Shown in pieces: positions 1 through 10,851 of a DNA stretch of 34,873 bases. Source of the stretch: Streptomyces sp. SolWspMP-5a-2 (lineage in GTDB: Bacteria > Actinomycetota > Actinomycetes > Streptomycetales > Streptomycetaceae). The notes under the pieces were generated by a model that had not been told where the DNA came from, ran no database searches, and saw only the letters and a program-made list of their open reading frames with translations. The stretch is taken from assembly GCF_900091845.1 (NCBI RefSeq), contig NZ_FMCI01000210.1, forward strand, positions 1 to 34,873. Reading direction: 5' to 3'. Numbering within the stretch: position 1 is the stretch's first letter; each line of letters starts with the position of its first letter. Position numbers and translations under genes: made by a program.

Positions 1-9
1 GGTGGACCG

Positions 10-58
10 CCCGTGCGGGCACGGCGGGGCGGGGTCGCCTCCCCGTGCGGGCACGGCG
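10..58 (-). terminator. Duplicated hairpin after the SARP gene
   Basis: A perfect 17-bp direct repeat (CCCGTGCGGGCACGGCG) occurs at 10-26 and 42-58. Each copy is itself a small hairpin, CCGTG/CACGG around a CGGG loop. They lie 31-79 bp past the stop of the SARP gene, so they are plausible tandem termination or mRNA-end structures. There is no T-run, which is usual for high-GC actinomycete terminators. The function is inferred. Confidence 0.4.
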
Positions 59-88
59 CCGGGCGGGACCGGCCGAGGCCCGGGTCGT

Positions 89-976
89 CTACCCGGTCCG
101 CTCCTGGAAGGTGAGCCGGGGCGCCGGTGCGGCGCGCAGGGGGCGGGCCGCCTCGTGACCCGCCACGGCTCCCGCGACCCGGGGCCGGGGCCGGGCGGCG
201 GCGGCACCGACGACCAGGCGCAGGGCCTCGTCGCCGTCCCAGGTGAGGGCGGCGCCCCTGATCGCCTCGACGCTCGGCGGCACGTCCAGGCCGAGGTCCT
301 CGACGAGGACCGTCCGGCACCGCTTCAGGACGCTGAGCGCGCCCGCCGAGTCGCCCTGGACGCAGTACACGGCGGCCAAGAGTTCCCACAGGCGCTGGCG
401 GTACGGGGCCTCCGCGATGACCGTCTCGATGCGATAGGAGAGCATCTCGGTCCTGCCCGCGATGAGCAGCGCCGTGAAGAGGTCCTCGTAGGTGTCCAGG
501 CGCCCGTTGCGCAGTCCCGTGGCGTGCGCGTCGAACCAGCGCGTCATGGGCAGATCCTGGCCGAACGGTCCCCGCCACAGGACCAGCGCGTCCTCCAGCA
601 CGGTGATGGCCCTGTCGACCTCGCCGCGCGCCAGGCAGGCGCTGCCCTGCCGGGACTGCTGGACGAACGTGGGCAGGTCCACCTCCTCGGGACCGGCCTC
701 GATCCGGTAACCGCTGCGTATTCCGCGGCAGGTCTTGATCCGGTGGCTCAGTCCGGGCATGGCTCGGTCGAGGTCACGGCGCAGTCCGGTGAAGTGGCTG
801 CGGATGTTCGCGCCGGCCGACGACGGCGGGTCGTCCCAGAGCAGTTCGGCCAGTTCCGTCATTCCGATGGGGTGCCCCGAGCGCAGGAGCAGGGCGGTGA
901 GAATCGCACGCCGCGTGGGCGAACGGACCTCGACCGCCTCTTGCACGCGGAGGTGTCCCAGAATTCTGAACAGCAT
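89..976 (-). CDS. SARP-family transcriptional activator
   Basis: A 295-residue protein with the two-part layout of Streptomyces antibiotic regulatory proteins. Residues 1-90 look like an OmpR-type winged helix (MLFRILGHLRV start, then TELAELLWDDPPSS and HFTGLRRDLDRA). Residues 95-240 look like the alpha-helical bacterial transcriptional activation domain (VDLPTFVQQSRQG, ALVLWRGPFGQDLP, RQRLWELLAAVYCVQGD). There is no NB-ARC/ATPase extension, so it is a small SARP. The start at 976 is chosen because AGGTGG sits just upstream; the frame is open further up to a GTG at 1099, but that extension has no family match. SARPs bind direct repeats spaced by 11 bp, and three ATGCG repeats with that spacing lie upstream of the alpha lantibiotic precursor gene (14644-14670). 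It is therefore the likely pathway activator. This link is inferred. Confidence 0.9.
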   Translation of the reverse strand: MLFRILGHLRVQEAVEVRSPTRRAILTALLLRSGHPIGMTELAELLWDDPPSSAGANIRSHFTGLRRDLDRAMPGLSHRIKTCRGIRSGYRIEAGPEEVDLPTFVQQSRQGSACLARGEVDRAITVLEDALVLWRGPFGQDLPMTRWFDAHATGLRNGRLDTYEDLFTALLIAGRTEMLSYRIETVIAEAPYRQRLWELLAAVYCVQGDSAGALSVLKRCRTVLVEDLGLDVPPSVEAIRGAALTWDGDEALRLVVGAAAARPRPRVAGAVAGHEAARPLRAAPAPRLTFQERTG

Positions 977-1759
977 CGCGCCACCTAACCCTTCCGCGGG
1001 AGCGGACAGCACGTGTCCGTCAACTGCTCCTTTCTCGCGGGAAAGGGTCTCTGCAGAACGATGAAACGTCCTTTGATCGAGGTCATAATTGTCCCCCACA
1101 ATTCCTCAATATGTCGATCTGTTCAGTTTGCCCGTGATAAAGGCCGGGCCGCTCTGGCGCGGGGTCCACGGGTGTTCGCGTGGTGCGCGATCAGGGTCGG
1201 CGCGCGGTCCGGGGCCGGCGCCGGGGACCGGTGACCCAATGGGTCTCGGCCAGTCCGACGGGGCCACGACGGGCGCGACGGCCAGATGACACGGCTCGTC
1301 TCCGTTTCGTGTGTCCGGGCGGTCGTGGGAGGTGTCGAGCCTGTGGCGCCCCCCTTCGCCGGGGCCGGTTCGCCCTCGTTCGAGCAGGACCGGCGGCCGA
1401 AGAGAGGAAATCATTTGGGTATCCCGCCTGTCCGCATGGTCGAACTGTCAGGTAATTGCCGGGCAGCCTGTTGCCACATACATCCAGGACATGACGGGAT
1501 GAACCGCCGTCGGGCGCCGAGGCGGCTCGTGACGGCGGAGGTACATTTCGGCCAACTCCGCGGGCACGCAGGGAGGATGTGGAGCGGAAGAGAGGGGTCG
1601 GCGTCCAGGAGACACGCCGGACGACCCCAGTCGCTATCATGACGATCATGAAGGTTATTGACAGGAGCGCCATCGAGAACGCACAGGCTTATACAGCCGC
1701 TTGAGGGCATGCGATCCATGCGCACTGGTTCTCAGGGCGACTCACAGGGGGAAAACATC
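977..1759. promoter_or_regulatory. Divergent intergenic region between the SARP and LuxR genes
   Basis: Nearly 800 bp without a convincing gene. Open frames here have poor codon bias and no family resemblance. About 110 bp upstream of the SARP start there is a perfect inverted repeat, AATTGT-CCCCC-ACAATT at 1087-1103, inside an unusually AT-rich patch (about 1060-1145). This is a candidate operator or promoter element. Near the LuxR start there is a 9-bp direct repeat of CATGCG (1708 and 1717). I see no lanthipeptide precursor or RNA gene in this stretch. Confidence 0.45.
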
Positions 1760-2752
1760 TTGACGGATGTGCTGACACTTGACCAAGAGACACTCCAGGT
1801 GTATCGCGCATTCCTGTTCCACAACGAACAGGACGCGCGCGAGCTGGCCCGACTCACCGACAGCGACGACGACAGCGTCCGGGCGGCCATAGAACGGCTC
1901 GTCGATCTGTCACTGCTCGCTCCGTCCCAGCACTCGCCCGGCGGGCTCCGAGCCGTCGACCCGCTGCGCGGGATGCGGGTCCTGCTCGAACGGGAGCAGG
2001 AGGAACTCGCCTGGCGCGAGCACCGGTTCAAGCACAACACGACGGTGCTCGACGCGATCGCCGCGGAGTACGCGGCGGCCGGGAGGTCGGCCCAGGTCGA
2101 CGGGATCGAGCGGCTGCACCACATCGACGACATCCGCACCCGGCTCGAGGAACTGGCGGAGTCCTGCGAGAAGGAGAGCCTCGCGTTCCACCCGGCGGGC
2201 GGGCTGACCGAGGAGTCGGTGAAGACCGCCCGGCCCCTCAACGAGCGGGCGCTGGCCCGCGGTGTGCGCTTCCGGTCGATCTACATCGACAGCGTGATGC
2301 GCGACCGCGTGACGCGGTCGCACGCCCGATGGATGGCCGACCACCACTGCGAGGTGCGCACGACGCCCTCGCTGCCGATGCGGCTGCTGGTCGTCGACAC
2401 CACGGCCGCCGTCGTCACCGGGCTGCCCGGCCAGAGCACCGGCGCGACCCTGCTGTTCAGGAACCGGCCGGTGGTGCTGGCCATGCGGGCGCTGTTCGAG
2501 GCCTACTGGGACCACGCGACCCGGTTCCCGCAGGAGTCCGACGCGCGGGAACCGGCGCCCGACGAGATCACGCCCCAGGAGCGCAGGCTGCTGGAGCTGC
2601 TGGCGGAGGGGCTCACCGACAGCATGGTGGCGCGGACCCTGGGGATCAGCGTGCGCACCGAGCGGCGGAAGCTGGCCGCGCTGATGGAGCGGCTCGGCGT
2701 CTCCAGCCGTTTCGCGGCGGGCGTGCAGGCGACGCGCCGTCAGTGGATCTGA
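1760..2752 (+). CDS. LuxR-type helix-turn-helix transcriptional regulator
   Basis: A protein of about 330 residues. The C-terminal ~60 residues are a LuxR/FixJ helix-turn-helix (EITPQERRLLELLAEGLTDS, then MVARTLGISVRTERRKLAAL). The N-terminal part begins with a TrmB-like or winged-helix-like segment (QVYRAFLFHNEQDARELARL) followed by an alpha/beta region without an obvious ligand motif. Such proteins are common regulators in actinomycete peptide clusters. Start choice: the TTG at 1760 has AGGGGG eight bases upstream and fits the usual N-terminus of the family. An ATG at 1718 with GAGGG ten bases upstream is a real alternative (344 residues). It reads away from the SARP gene, towards the end of the lanthipeptide operon. 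Control of that operon is inferred from position only. Confidence 0.85.
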   Translation: MTDVLTLDQETLQVYRAFLFHNEQDARELARLTDSDDDSVRAAIERLVDLSLLAPSQHSPGGLRAVDPLRGMRVLLEREQEELAWREHRFKHNTTVLDAIAAEYAAAGRSAQVDGIERLHHIDDIRTRLEELAESCEKESLAFHPAGGLTEESVKTARPLNERALARGVRFRSIYIDSVMRDRVTRSHARWMADHHCEVRTTPSLPMRLLVVDTTAAVVTGLPGQSTGATLLFRNRPVVLAMRALFEAYWDHATRFPQESDAREPAPDEITPQERRLLELLAEGLTDSMVARTLGISVRTERRKLAALMERLGVSSRFAAGVQATRRQWI

Positions 2753-2914
2753 GGTAGCGGGACGCCCCTCCCGGGCGGCCCGGGACCGGTCCGGTCGGCC
2801 GGGTGCGCTCCGCACGTGGCCGACCGGTTCCGCCCGGGTCCGCGACCGTCGTCACAGCGTCTCCGGGTCGCGGGTCGGGTGCCGGGCGGCTCCGCCGCGG
2901 GGGCGGGTGCTCGG

Positions 2915-2947
2915 GTGCAACTCCCCTGCGGATGCGCAGGATTGCAC
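2915..2947. terminator. Two-tier hairpin between convergent genes
   Basis: GTGCAA (2915-2920) pairs with TTGCAC (2942-2947), and inside them CCTGCG (2925-2930) pairs with CGCAGG (2935-2940) around a GATG loop. The structure lies in the 423-bp gap between the convergent LuxR and halogenase genes, so a bidirectional terminator is the simplest reading. The rest of the gap (2753-3175) holds no gene I can support. Confidence 0.5.
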
Positions 2948-3142
2948 ACCGGATCGGTGCTCGGGCTCAGCTCCGGGGACGGGGCGCGGGCCGGTCGGGC
3001 GGGGTCGGCCAGGTGAAGTCCGACGCGGCCGCCGTGGGGGGAAACCGGAGGTGTGGGGGCAAGACGTGTCTCTCCCTTCGACAGGGAACCGCCGGTACGC
3101 CGCGTGGGGCGGCGCCGGGTTCCGGGATCGGGTTCAGGGTCC

Positions 3143-3161
3143 GGTCTGGTCTGGTCTGGTC
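3143..3161. repeat. GGTCT pentanucleotide repeat
   Basis: A short period-5 tandem repeat (GGTCT, about 3.8 units) immediately downstream of the halogenase stop codon. It is outside coding sequence and is probably slippage-derived. No function is inferred. Confidence 0.6.
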
Positions 3162-3175
3162 GGTGCGGGCGTGCG

Positions 3176-4507
3176 CTAGGACACCGTCGCCTCGCGGGCG
3201 TCCGCGTGTTCGCCGTCGGTCGTGCCCGCGGCCGTCCGCTCGTCCCACTCCTGCAGGACGTCCTCGACGTCCTCGACGCTCATCGGGTCGAAGTCGACGA
3301 CGTCCGCGACGGCGTTGACGCCCGAGATCATCGAGACGAACCCGACGCGTGAGCTCTGGGTGACCATGTTGCCGATCTCCCGTGCCCGCTCCTCGTACTC
3401 CTCGCGCAGCCGGGTCGGGTCCATGAAGAAGCGCACGTAGGCCAGGATGTCCTTGAACAACTGGCGGTACAGGGCGTCGAACCGCTCCAGCGCCTGCCCC
3501 TCGCGCTCGCCGTCGGTGAGGGCGGCGTCGATCGCCCGCGCGGCCAGCCAGGCGCCCGAGGTGCCCAGCCACACGCCGGAGGAGAAGAGCGGGTCGATGA
3601 AGGCGGCGGCGTCGCCGACGGCGACCCAGCCGGGTCCGTGGAAGGTGTCGCAGACGTGGGACCAGTCGCGGGTGGTGCGCAGGTCGCCGAGTGCCTCCGG
3701 GTCGACCATCGTGCGTGCGACGTGGCTCTCCCGGAGGCAGTCGAGGAAGACGTCGCGCTGGGTGCGGCCGTCCCGGGTGCGCTCGGCGAGCTGCTCGGCC
3801 GCCAGCACGTACCCGAGGCTCAGCTCGGTCTCCGAGAGCGGGATCGCCCACACCCAGCCGCCGCCCTGGATGGCCTCGACGAGGATGTCGTCCTGGTCCG
3901 CGATGGGCGTGAAGGAGTCGTAGTAGGTCCACACCGCGACGTTGCGCAGATCCTCCTGCCAGGTGGTGCGGGTCAGCCGGCGGGTCAGGGTGCGGCCCTG
4001 GCCCGAGGCGTCGACCACGAAGCGGGCGGTGGCCCGGTGGGTCTCGCCCCCGTGCGTGTAGGTCACCCCGGTCACCCGGCCGGTCTCGTCCTGGAGGACG
4101 TCGGTGACCTGGGCCGCCTCGTGGACCGACGCGCCGAGCCTGCGCGCGTTGTCGAGCATGAGCTGGTCGAACTCGCTGCGGGTGACGTGCCAGGCGTGCG
4201 TGAAGTGGCTGCCGGTGGCGGAGAAGGCGGCGGAGAAGTCGCTGCGCCAGGGCTCGGGGTCCCTGCCCCAGCGCAGGGTGATCCCGCTCTTGTGGCGGAA
4301 GCGGGTGTCCAGCTCCTCGATGAGGCCCAGCTCCTCCATGAGGGGGGCCATGCCGGAGACCATGGACTCGCCGATGTGGTAGCGGGGGAAGGTCTCGCGT
4401 TCCAGGACGAGCACGCTGTGACCGGCCTTGGCGAGCAGGCTCGCGGCGGTGGCTCCGGCCGGGCCCCCTCCCACCACGACGACGTCGACGTTCTCGGTGC
4501 GGGACAT
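3176..4507 (-). CDS. FADH2-dependent halogenase-family protein (putative lantibiotic tailoring enzyme)
   Basis: A 443-residue flavoprotein. The N-terminal dinucleotide-binding motif is VVVGGGPAGATAASLL (residues 10-25). Halogenase-type features follow: PRYHIGES (41-48), a lysine in RHKSGITLRWG (K73) at the place of the catalytic lysine of flavin-dependent halogenases, the WxWxIP motif as WVWAIP (218-223), and GDAAAFIDPLFSSGV (298-312). This set fits the FADH2-dependent halogenases that chlorinate aromatic rings, and would need a separate flavin reductase, which is not in the window. It is the last gene of the lanthipeptide operon. The only tryptophan in the three predicted core peptides is in the alpha peptide, and there is no core tyrosine, so peptidyl tryptophan is the likely target, as in microbisporicin. 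The alternative is a non-halogenating FAD monooxygenase of the same fold. Family assignment is firm; the substrate is inferred. Confidence 0.82.
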   Translation of the reverse strand: MSRTENVDVVVVGGGPAGATAASLLAKAGHSVLVLERETFPRYHIGESMVSGMAPLMEELGLIEELDTRFRHKSGITLRWGRDPEPWRSDFSAAFSATGSHFTHAWHVTRSEFDQLMLDNARRLGASVHEAAQVTDVLQDETGRVTGVTYTHGGETHRATARFVVDASGQGRTLTRRLTRTTWQEDLRNVAVWTYYDSFTPIADQDDILVEAIQGGGWVWAIPLSETELSLGYVLAAEQLAERTRDGRTQRDVFLDCLRESHVARTMVDPEALGDLRTTRDWSHVCDTFHGPGWVAVGDAAAFIDPLFSSGVWLGTSGAWLAARAIDAALTDGEREGQALERFDALYRQLFKDILAYVRFFMDPTRLREEYEERAREIGNMVTQSSRVGFVSMISGVNAVADVVDFDPMSVEDVEDVLQEWDERTAAGTTDGEHADAREATVS

Positions 4508-4638
4508 GGGCTGTCGCCCTCTCTGCTGACGGACAAACGGGTATCAGGACATGGGAAGGTCGGGCGGGTACGAGGGGTGGGGCGACGCGCTGTCGGGCGG
4601 GCCGGGCCGGGCGGGGACGCCGCCGGGCCCGGCCGCCG

Positions 4639-5616
4639 TCAGGACGGTCCGGCGCCCGCCGCGTCCGCGGCGCCGCCGAGGATCTGCAGCAGGTCCTCGG
4701 CCGCGGCCTTCGGCCCGTGCAGCTGCGCGACGCCCATGGTGTTGAGGACGACCTCGTCCACCCCGGCGGCGGCGAACGCGGCGAGCCGGTCGTGCAGGTG
4801 TTCCACGCTGCCGTAGAGGAAGGCGCCCGCGTCCACGACCCGGGCCGCGTCCCCGGCGTCGCCGTGGTCGGAGACGGTGACACCGGCCCGGCGCAGCGCG
4901 TCCTGGTAGTGGGGTGCCTTCAGGTGGTTGCCGCAGGTCGCCTCGGCCAGGGCGGTCGCGTCGCGGCCCTCGCGTTCGACGGCGAGCGGCACGATGGCCG
5001 TGACGCGCACCGGGCTCTCCAGCTTGCGGTCGGCGCCCCGCACGGCCGGGATCAGGGTCTCGCCGAGGTGGTCGGCGGGCAGCAGCCAGGTGATGGCCCG
5101 GTCGGCCACCTCGCCCGCGAGGGCCGCCATCTTCGGCCGCAGCACTCCGAGGCCCACCTCCACCGGGGGTGCCGGACGCTTCAGCAGCCGGGCGGCGACC
5201 GAGAAGTACTCGCCCTCGACCATGGCGTCGTCGCCCGACACCAGGGCGCGCACGATCGTCGCGTACTCCCGGCTGGCCCGCAGCGGACGGGCGTAGGGCC
5301 GTCCGAGGAGGGCGCGCTGGAACGACGTGGGTCCCGGGCCGAACCCGGCCACCACGGGGTGGCCGGTGGCCAGGGCGACCGAGCGTGCCTCGAAGGCCGC
5401 CTGGTAGGGCGACCGCATCGGCATCAGGGACACCCCGAACCCCATCGGGACGCGCACCCCGATCCCGGCGAGCCAGGTCGCCAGGTGGTGGGAGTCCATG
5501 ACCAGCGACTGCCCCTGCCAGAGGCGTTCGGCCGCGGTCCACTGCACGAGGTTCGCGAAGAGGACCGCCTGTTCGGGGCGGGCCGGGACCACCGGCAGGA
5601 GGATCGAGTACTTCAT
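4639..5616 (-). CDS. LLM-class (F420/flavin-dependent) oxidoreductase, candidate lanthipeptide dehydroamino-acid reductase (LanJC-like)
   Basis: A 325-residue luciferase-like monooxygenase-fold protein. It begins MKYSILLPVVPARPEQAVLF and has the typical segments VMDSHHLATWLAGIGVRVPM, VSLMPMRSPYQAAFEARSVA and a C-terminal YGSVEHLHDRLAAFAAAGVD. Length and pattern fit the F420-dependent reductase branch. In lanthipeptide pathways, F420-dependent LLM enzymes called LanJC reduce dehydroalanine or dehydrobutyrine to D-Ala or D-Abu; in lacticin 3147 the same product is made by an unrelated zinc enzyme. The gene starts 6 bp after the small membrane protein gene, inside the operon. A D-amino-acid-forming role is the best inference; an unrelated oxidation cannot be excluded. 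The remaining 131-bp gap to the halogenase start carries only its ribosome binding site (GAGAGGG). Confidence 0.8.
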   Translation of the reverse strand: MKYSILLPVVPARPEQAVLFANLVQWTAAERLWQGQSLVMDSHHLATWLAGIGVRVPMGFGVSLMPMRSPYQAAFEARSVALATGHPVVAGFGPGPTSFQRALLGRPYARPLRASREYATIVRALVSGDDAMVEGEYFSVAARLLKRPAPPVEVGLGVLRPKMAALAGEVADRAITWLLPADHLGETLIPAVRGADRKLESPVRVTAIVPLAVEREGRDATALAEATCGNHLKAPHYQDALRRAGVTVSDHGDAGDAARVVDAGAFLYGSVEHLHDRLAAFAAAGVDEVVLNTMGVAQLHGPKAAAEDLLQILGGAADAAGAGPS

Positions 5617-5622
5617 CGCGCC

Positions 5623-5790
5623 TTACCGCTTCCGTCGGCGTACCGAGACGATCAGGGAGATGACGGCGCCTGCCACCAGTCCGAGCACGGCGCCGCCCCG
5701 GTTGTCCTGGCTGAAGGCCACGGCGGCGATCACGGCCCCGATGAAGAGGGGAAACGCGGGGGCCATGCCGTTCTGCTTGTTCTGGCTCAT
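5623..5790 (-). CDS. Small membrane protein (55 residues)
   Basis: A short gene read directly from the sequence: it starts MSQNKQNGMAPAFPLFIGAV and ends SLIVSVRRRKR. Two hydrophobic stretches (about residues 13-28 and 33-50) are separated by the polar turn SQDNRGG and followed by a positive tail, so a two-helix hairpin membrane protein with the C-terminus inside is expected. It has a good ribosome binding site (AAGGAAG, 8 nt spacing), begins 18 nt after the lanM stop and ends 6 nt before the LLM gene, so it is part of the operon. I do not recognise the family. Position suggests an accessory role such as self-immunity or a membrane anchor for the modification complex, but this is a guess. Confidence 0.75.
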   Translation of the reverse strand: MSQNKQNGMAPAFPLFIGAVIAAVAFSQDNRGGAVLGLVAGAVISLIVSVRRRKR

Positions 5791-5808
5791 CTTTCGTTCT
5801 TCCTTGTC

Positions 5809-8657
5809 TCAGTGGTTCTTCGCGGGACATCCGTGGGGGCGATTCCCGTCGCGCGGTCGCGTCGGCGCCTGCTCCGGGGGGCCGGAGGCCGTCAGCGCGA
5901 CCGGTACGAAGGCCGGGGTCCGGCCTTCGAGTGCCTGGTCCAGCAGCAGGTCGGTGTGACCGATGCCGGACCAGCCGAACATGTAGCCCAGCAGCGAGGT
6001 TCTCCCGGGACAGCCGGTGTGAAACCCCTGTTCGCGGGCCACTTGTGCGACCCGGATCCGGTGCTCGGCCGCGCGGTCGAGCAGGGACGGGTCGCCGAGC
6101 AGGGTGCTCGCCGCGATCAGCGACTGGATCACCCCGGCGGAGCCGTGGCACACCGACAGGTCCACCGGGGCGTCGGGGCGCAACGAGGTGGCCCGGTCGG
6201 CGAGTCGGGCGAGACGGCGGCCGGTGGCGGTGTCCGGCCCGCCCGCCGACACGAGGATCTCCGCGGCGGCCAGCAGCAGGCCCGCGCTGCCGTTGCACCA
6301 TCCCGGCACCGGTGGCTGCGCGGGGTCGTCGAGGCGCTCGGTGAGCCATCGCGCGCTCGCCCCGGTCAGGGAGTCCCGGCCGAAGTGGCGGCCGATCCGG
6401 GAGACGGCCCAGCGCATGCCGAGATCGCCGTGGGCGACGTCGAACCAGGCCCGGTCCAACGGGTTCTCGGCCTGCGCCAGCACCATGTCGCGGAGTGCGC
6501 CCAGCCGTTCGTGGTCCATCAGCGGGTCCTGGCCCGCTTCGAGCCGGGACAGGACGGCCATGAGGAGTCCGGCGGGGCCGTTGGCGAGGTCGGTCTCCAG
6601 GGTGTCGGCCCGCCGGCGCTCCGCGAGCCGTTCCAGGAGCCGGTCCGTCCAGGCGCGGTCCTGCCGGTCGGGGCGGGTGAGCAACAGGGAGGCGGCCCCG
6701 GTGAAGACGCTCTCGGGGGCGAGCAGCAGCGCCTCGTCGTAGACGCCGAGGAGTGCGTCCAGGCCGCGTTCGGCGTCGCGGTGCGGGGCGTCGAGGTCCG
6801 GGTCCCTGCGGGCGGCGGCGGCGAGGAAGGTGACGATGCCGCCGTTGTCGTGGAAGGAGAGGTAGTTGCCCGGCACGATGGTGGGGACCCCGCGGTCGGG
6901 TCCCACGCCGCCGATCCAGCCGGACTCGGTGCCGTGTTCGCCCTGGTGGGTGACGCGGGTCTGCCCGAGGACGCGGGCCACCTGCGGCCACCACGACCCG
7001 CCGGTGGTGTCGGGGACGGTGGCGAAGACACTGGCGGAGGACATGATCCGCGGTGCCTCGGCGGCGAGTTCGCCGAAGCACTCCTCCAGCACGAACCGGT
7101 GGTAGGTGTCGCTCTGCCCGGCGTGCAGCGCGAGCCCGGCGCGGGCGAAGTCGGCGGGTGAGGCGGGGTGGGCGCCGTCGTGCCGTGCGGTGTGGGTGGC
7201 CAGTTCGGTGGAACCGGCCCTCGCGGTGAAGTAGGGGACGTTGCCGGTGTCGAGGGCGGCGCGCTCCGCGTCGCGGGCGAACTCCCGTGCCCCGTCGCTG
7301 AGATGGCGGGGGAACTGCTTCAGCAGCCCGAGCAGGCGTCCGGTCTCGGCCGGGTCGCTCAGGTAGCGCGGCTGGGTGGCCGCGTCGAGGAAGCGGCCGT
7401 AGACCATCGTGGAGCGGATCAGGCAGCGCACGGGCAGGTCGGGGTGGCGGTCGAGGACGGCCTCGATCGCCGTCCGCTCCCGGACCGCGGCCAGGGCGTC
7501 GGTGTACCCGGCGACGAGGTCGCGGTAGTGGCGGACGGCGGTCAGCCGCTCCTCGCCGAGCCGCGGCACGTTCTCCTTGTGCCGGTAGACGACGGGTTCC
7601 CAGCGCAGGCGGACGGCGTCGGTGCCGCCGTCGTCGATCACGGTCCGCTTCAGCTTGCCCGAGACCTGTTCGCCGCCGACGCCGACGCCCGCCATGATGA
7701 CGTCGATCGGCGACTCCGGGCGGACGTTGGGGACCAGCATCGTCGAGGCGACGGAGACCTCGACGTGGTTGATGAGCCGGTTCTCCAGCGAGTCGGTCCC
7801 GGTCCCGGCACCGGGGCGCAGCATCATCTCGGTGTCGATGACGCACGGGTGCTCCCCCGCGGCGAGCAGGTTCTCGTCGTGCAGGTCGGACGCCCCGATG
7901 GCGCCGAACAGCGCGCACAGGGCGCCGAATCGGTAGAAGTACCGGGCGGGCTGGTCGGGCTCGGTCATGGCGCCGGGGGTGACGAAGCTCTGCCAGCCGT
8001 GGTCGCCGACGGTGAGCGACAGCGGCACGCAGCCGTCGAGGCCGTGCGCGAGGTGGGGCGCGGCGGCGGCGTACAGGTCGCGGACGAAGTCGTCGGCGGC
8101 GAGGGTGCGCGGCTTGAAGACGAGGCGTCCGCCCCCGGCGAGGTCGACGCCGACGACGCGCCGGTTGTCGTTGTGCGGGTCGCCGCCCGTGGTGATCAGC
8201 GAGACGAGGGTGTCACCGGGGTCGGTGAGAAGTCCGCCCGCGGCGAGCCGGGCGCGGTCCTGGTGGAAGGCGGTGAACAGGTCGTCGTAGGCGTCGAGGA
8301 AGTGGTCGAGGACCACGGTGAGGCGCCGCCTCAGCACCTCGTAACGGGCCAGCAGGTCACGGCAGTTGCCCGGGTCGTCGAGGTGCAGGCGGAACTTCTG
8401 GAGCGCCTCGTCGCTGTCGGCGGACATGGGCAGTCCGCGGGCTTCGCGGAAGGTGTGGAACTCCCCGATCAGCACCCGCAGGGAGTGTCCCTCGACGGTG
8501 GTGACGAGGTCTTCCCAGATCTGGTCGGTGATGTCGCGCGCGTGCTCGGGCGCGGCGACCCGGGAGAGGGGTTCGCACAGCCGGTCGGCGACCGCGCGCC
8601 GGGGGACGCGGTCGGTGTAGAAGGGCAGGAAGTCGGCGACTGCAACCCGTGGCTCGG

Positions 8658-8661
<4 letters not shown>
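5809..8661 (-). CDS. lanM: Class II lanthipeptide synthetase LanM (second copy)
   Basis: A 950-residue bifunctional enzyme that dehydrates Ser/Thr in the precursor and adds Cys thiols to form (methyl)lanthionine rings. The N-terminal dehydratase domain (about 60-600) has the kinase-like residues VFKPRT (K183), SDLHDENLL (D259, H261, N264) and VIDTEMM (D276, E278). The C-terminal LanC-like cyclase domain (about 640-905) has the histidine in VAHGDLG (H744) and all three zinc ligands, in GWCNG (C789) and VCHG (C838, H839). All catalytic residues I can judge are present. It overlaps the lanT stop by 4 nt (ATGA), so it is translationally coupled. Two-component lantibiotics such as haloduracin use one LanM per peptide. 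This one is highly diverged from the other LanM, which supports that arrangement, but which peptide it modifies cannot be told. Confidence 0.95.
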
Positions 8662-10850
<2,189 letters not shown>

Positions 10851-10851
10851 G

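Noticed and set aside
1286..1673. Open frames of 118-160 codons in the SARP-LuxR gap
   Set aside because: Poor codon bias, no ribosome binding site matching a start, no Cys/Ser/Thr-rich core that would make a precursor peptide.
1658..1695. TTGACA at 1658 with TATACA at 1690 as a promoter for the LuxR gene
   Set aside because: The spacing of 26 bp is too long for a sigma-70-type promoter.
2967..7918. Long minus-strand frames (638 and 1124 codons) over the halogenase, LLM and second LanM genes
   Set aside because: Arg/Pro-rich frameshadow translations without motifs; the true genes lie in other frames of the same strand.
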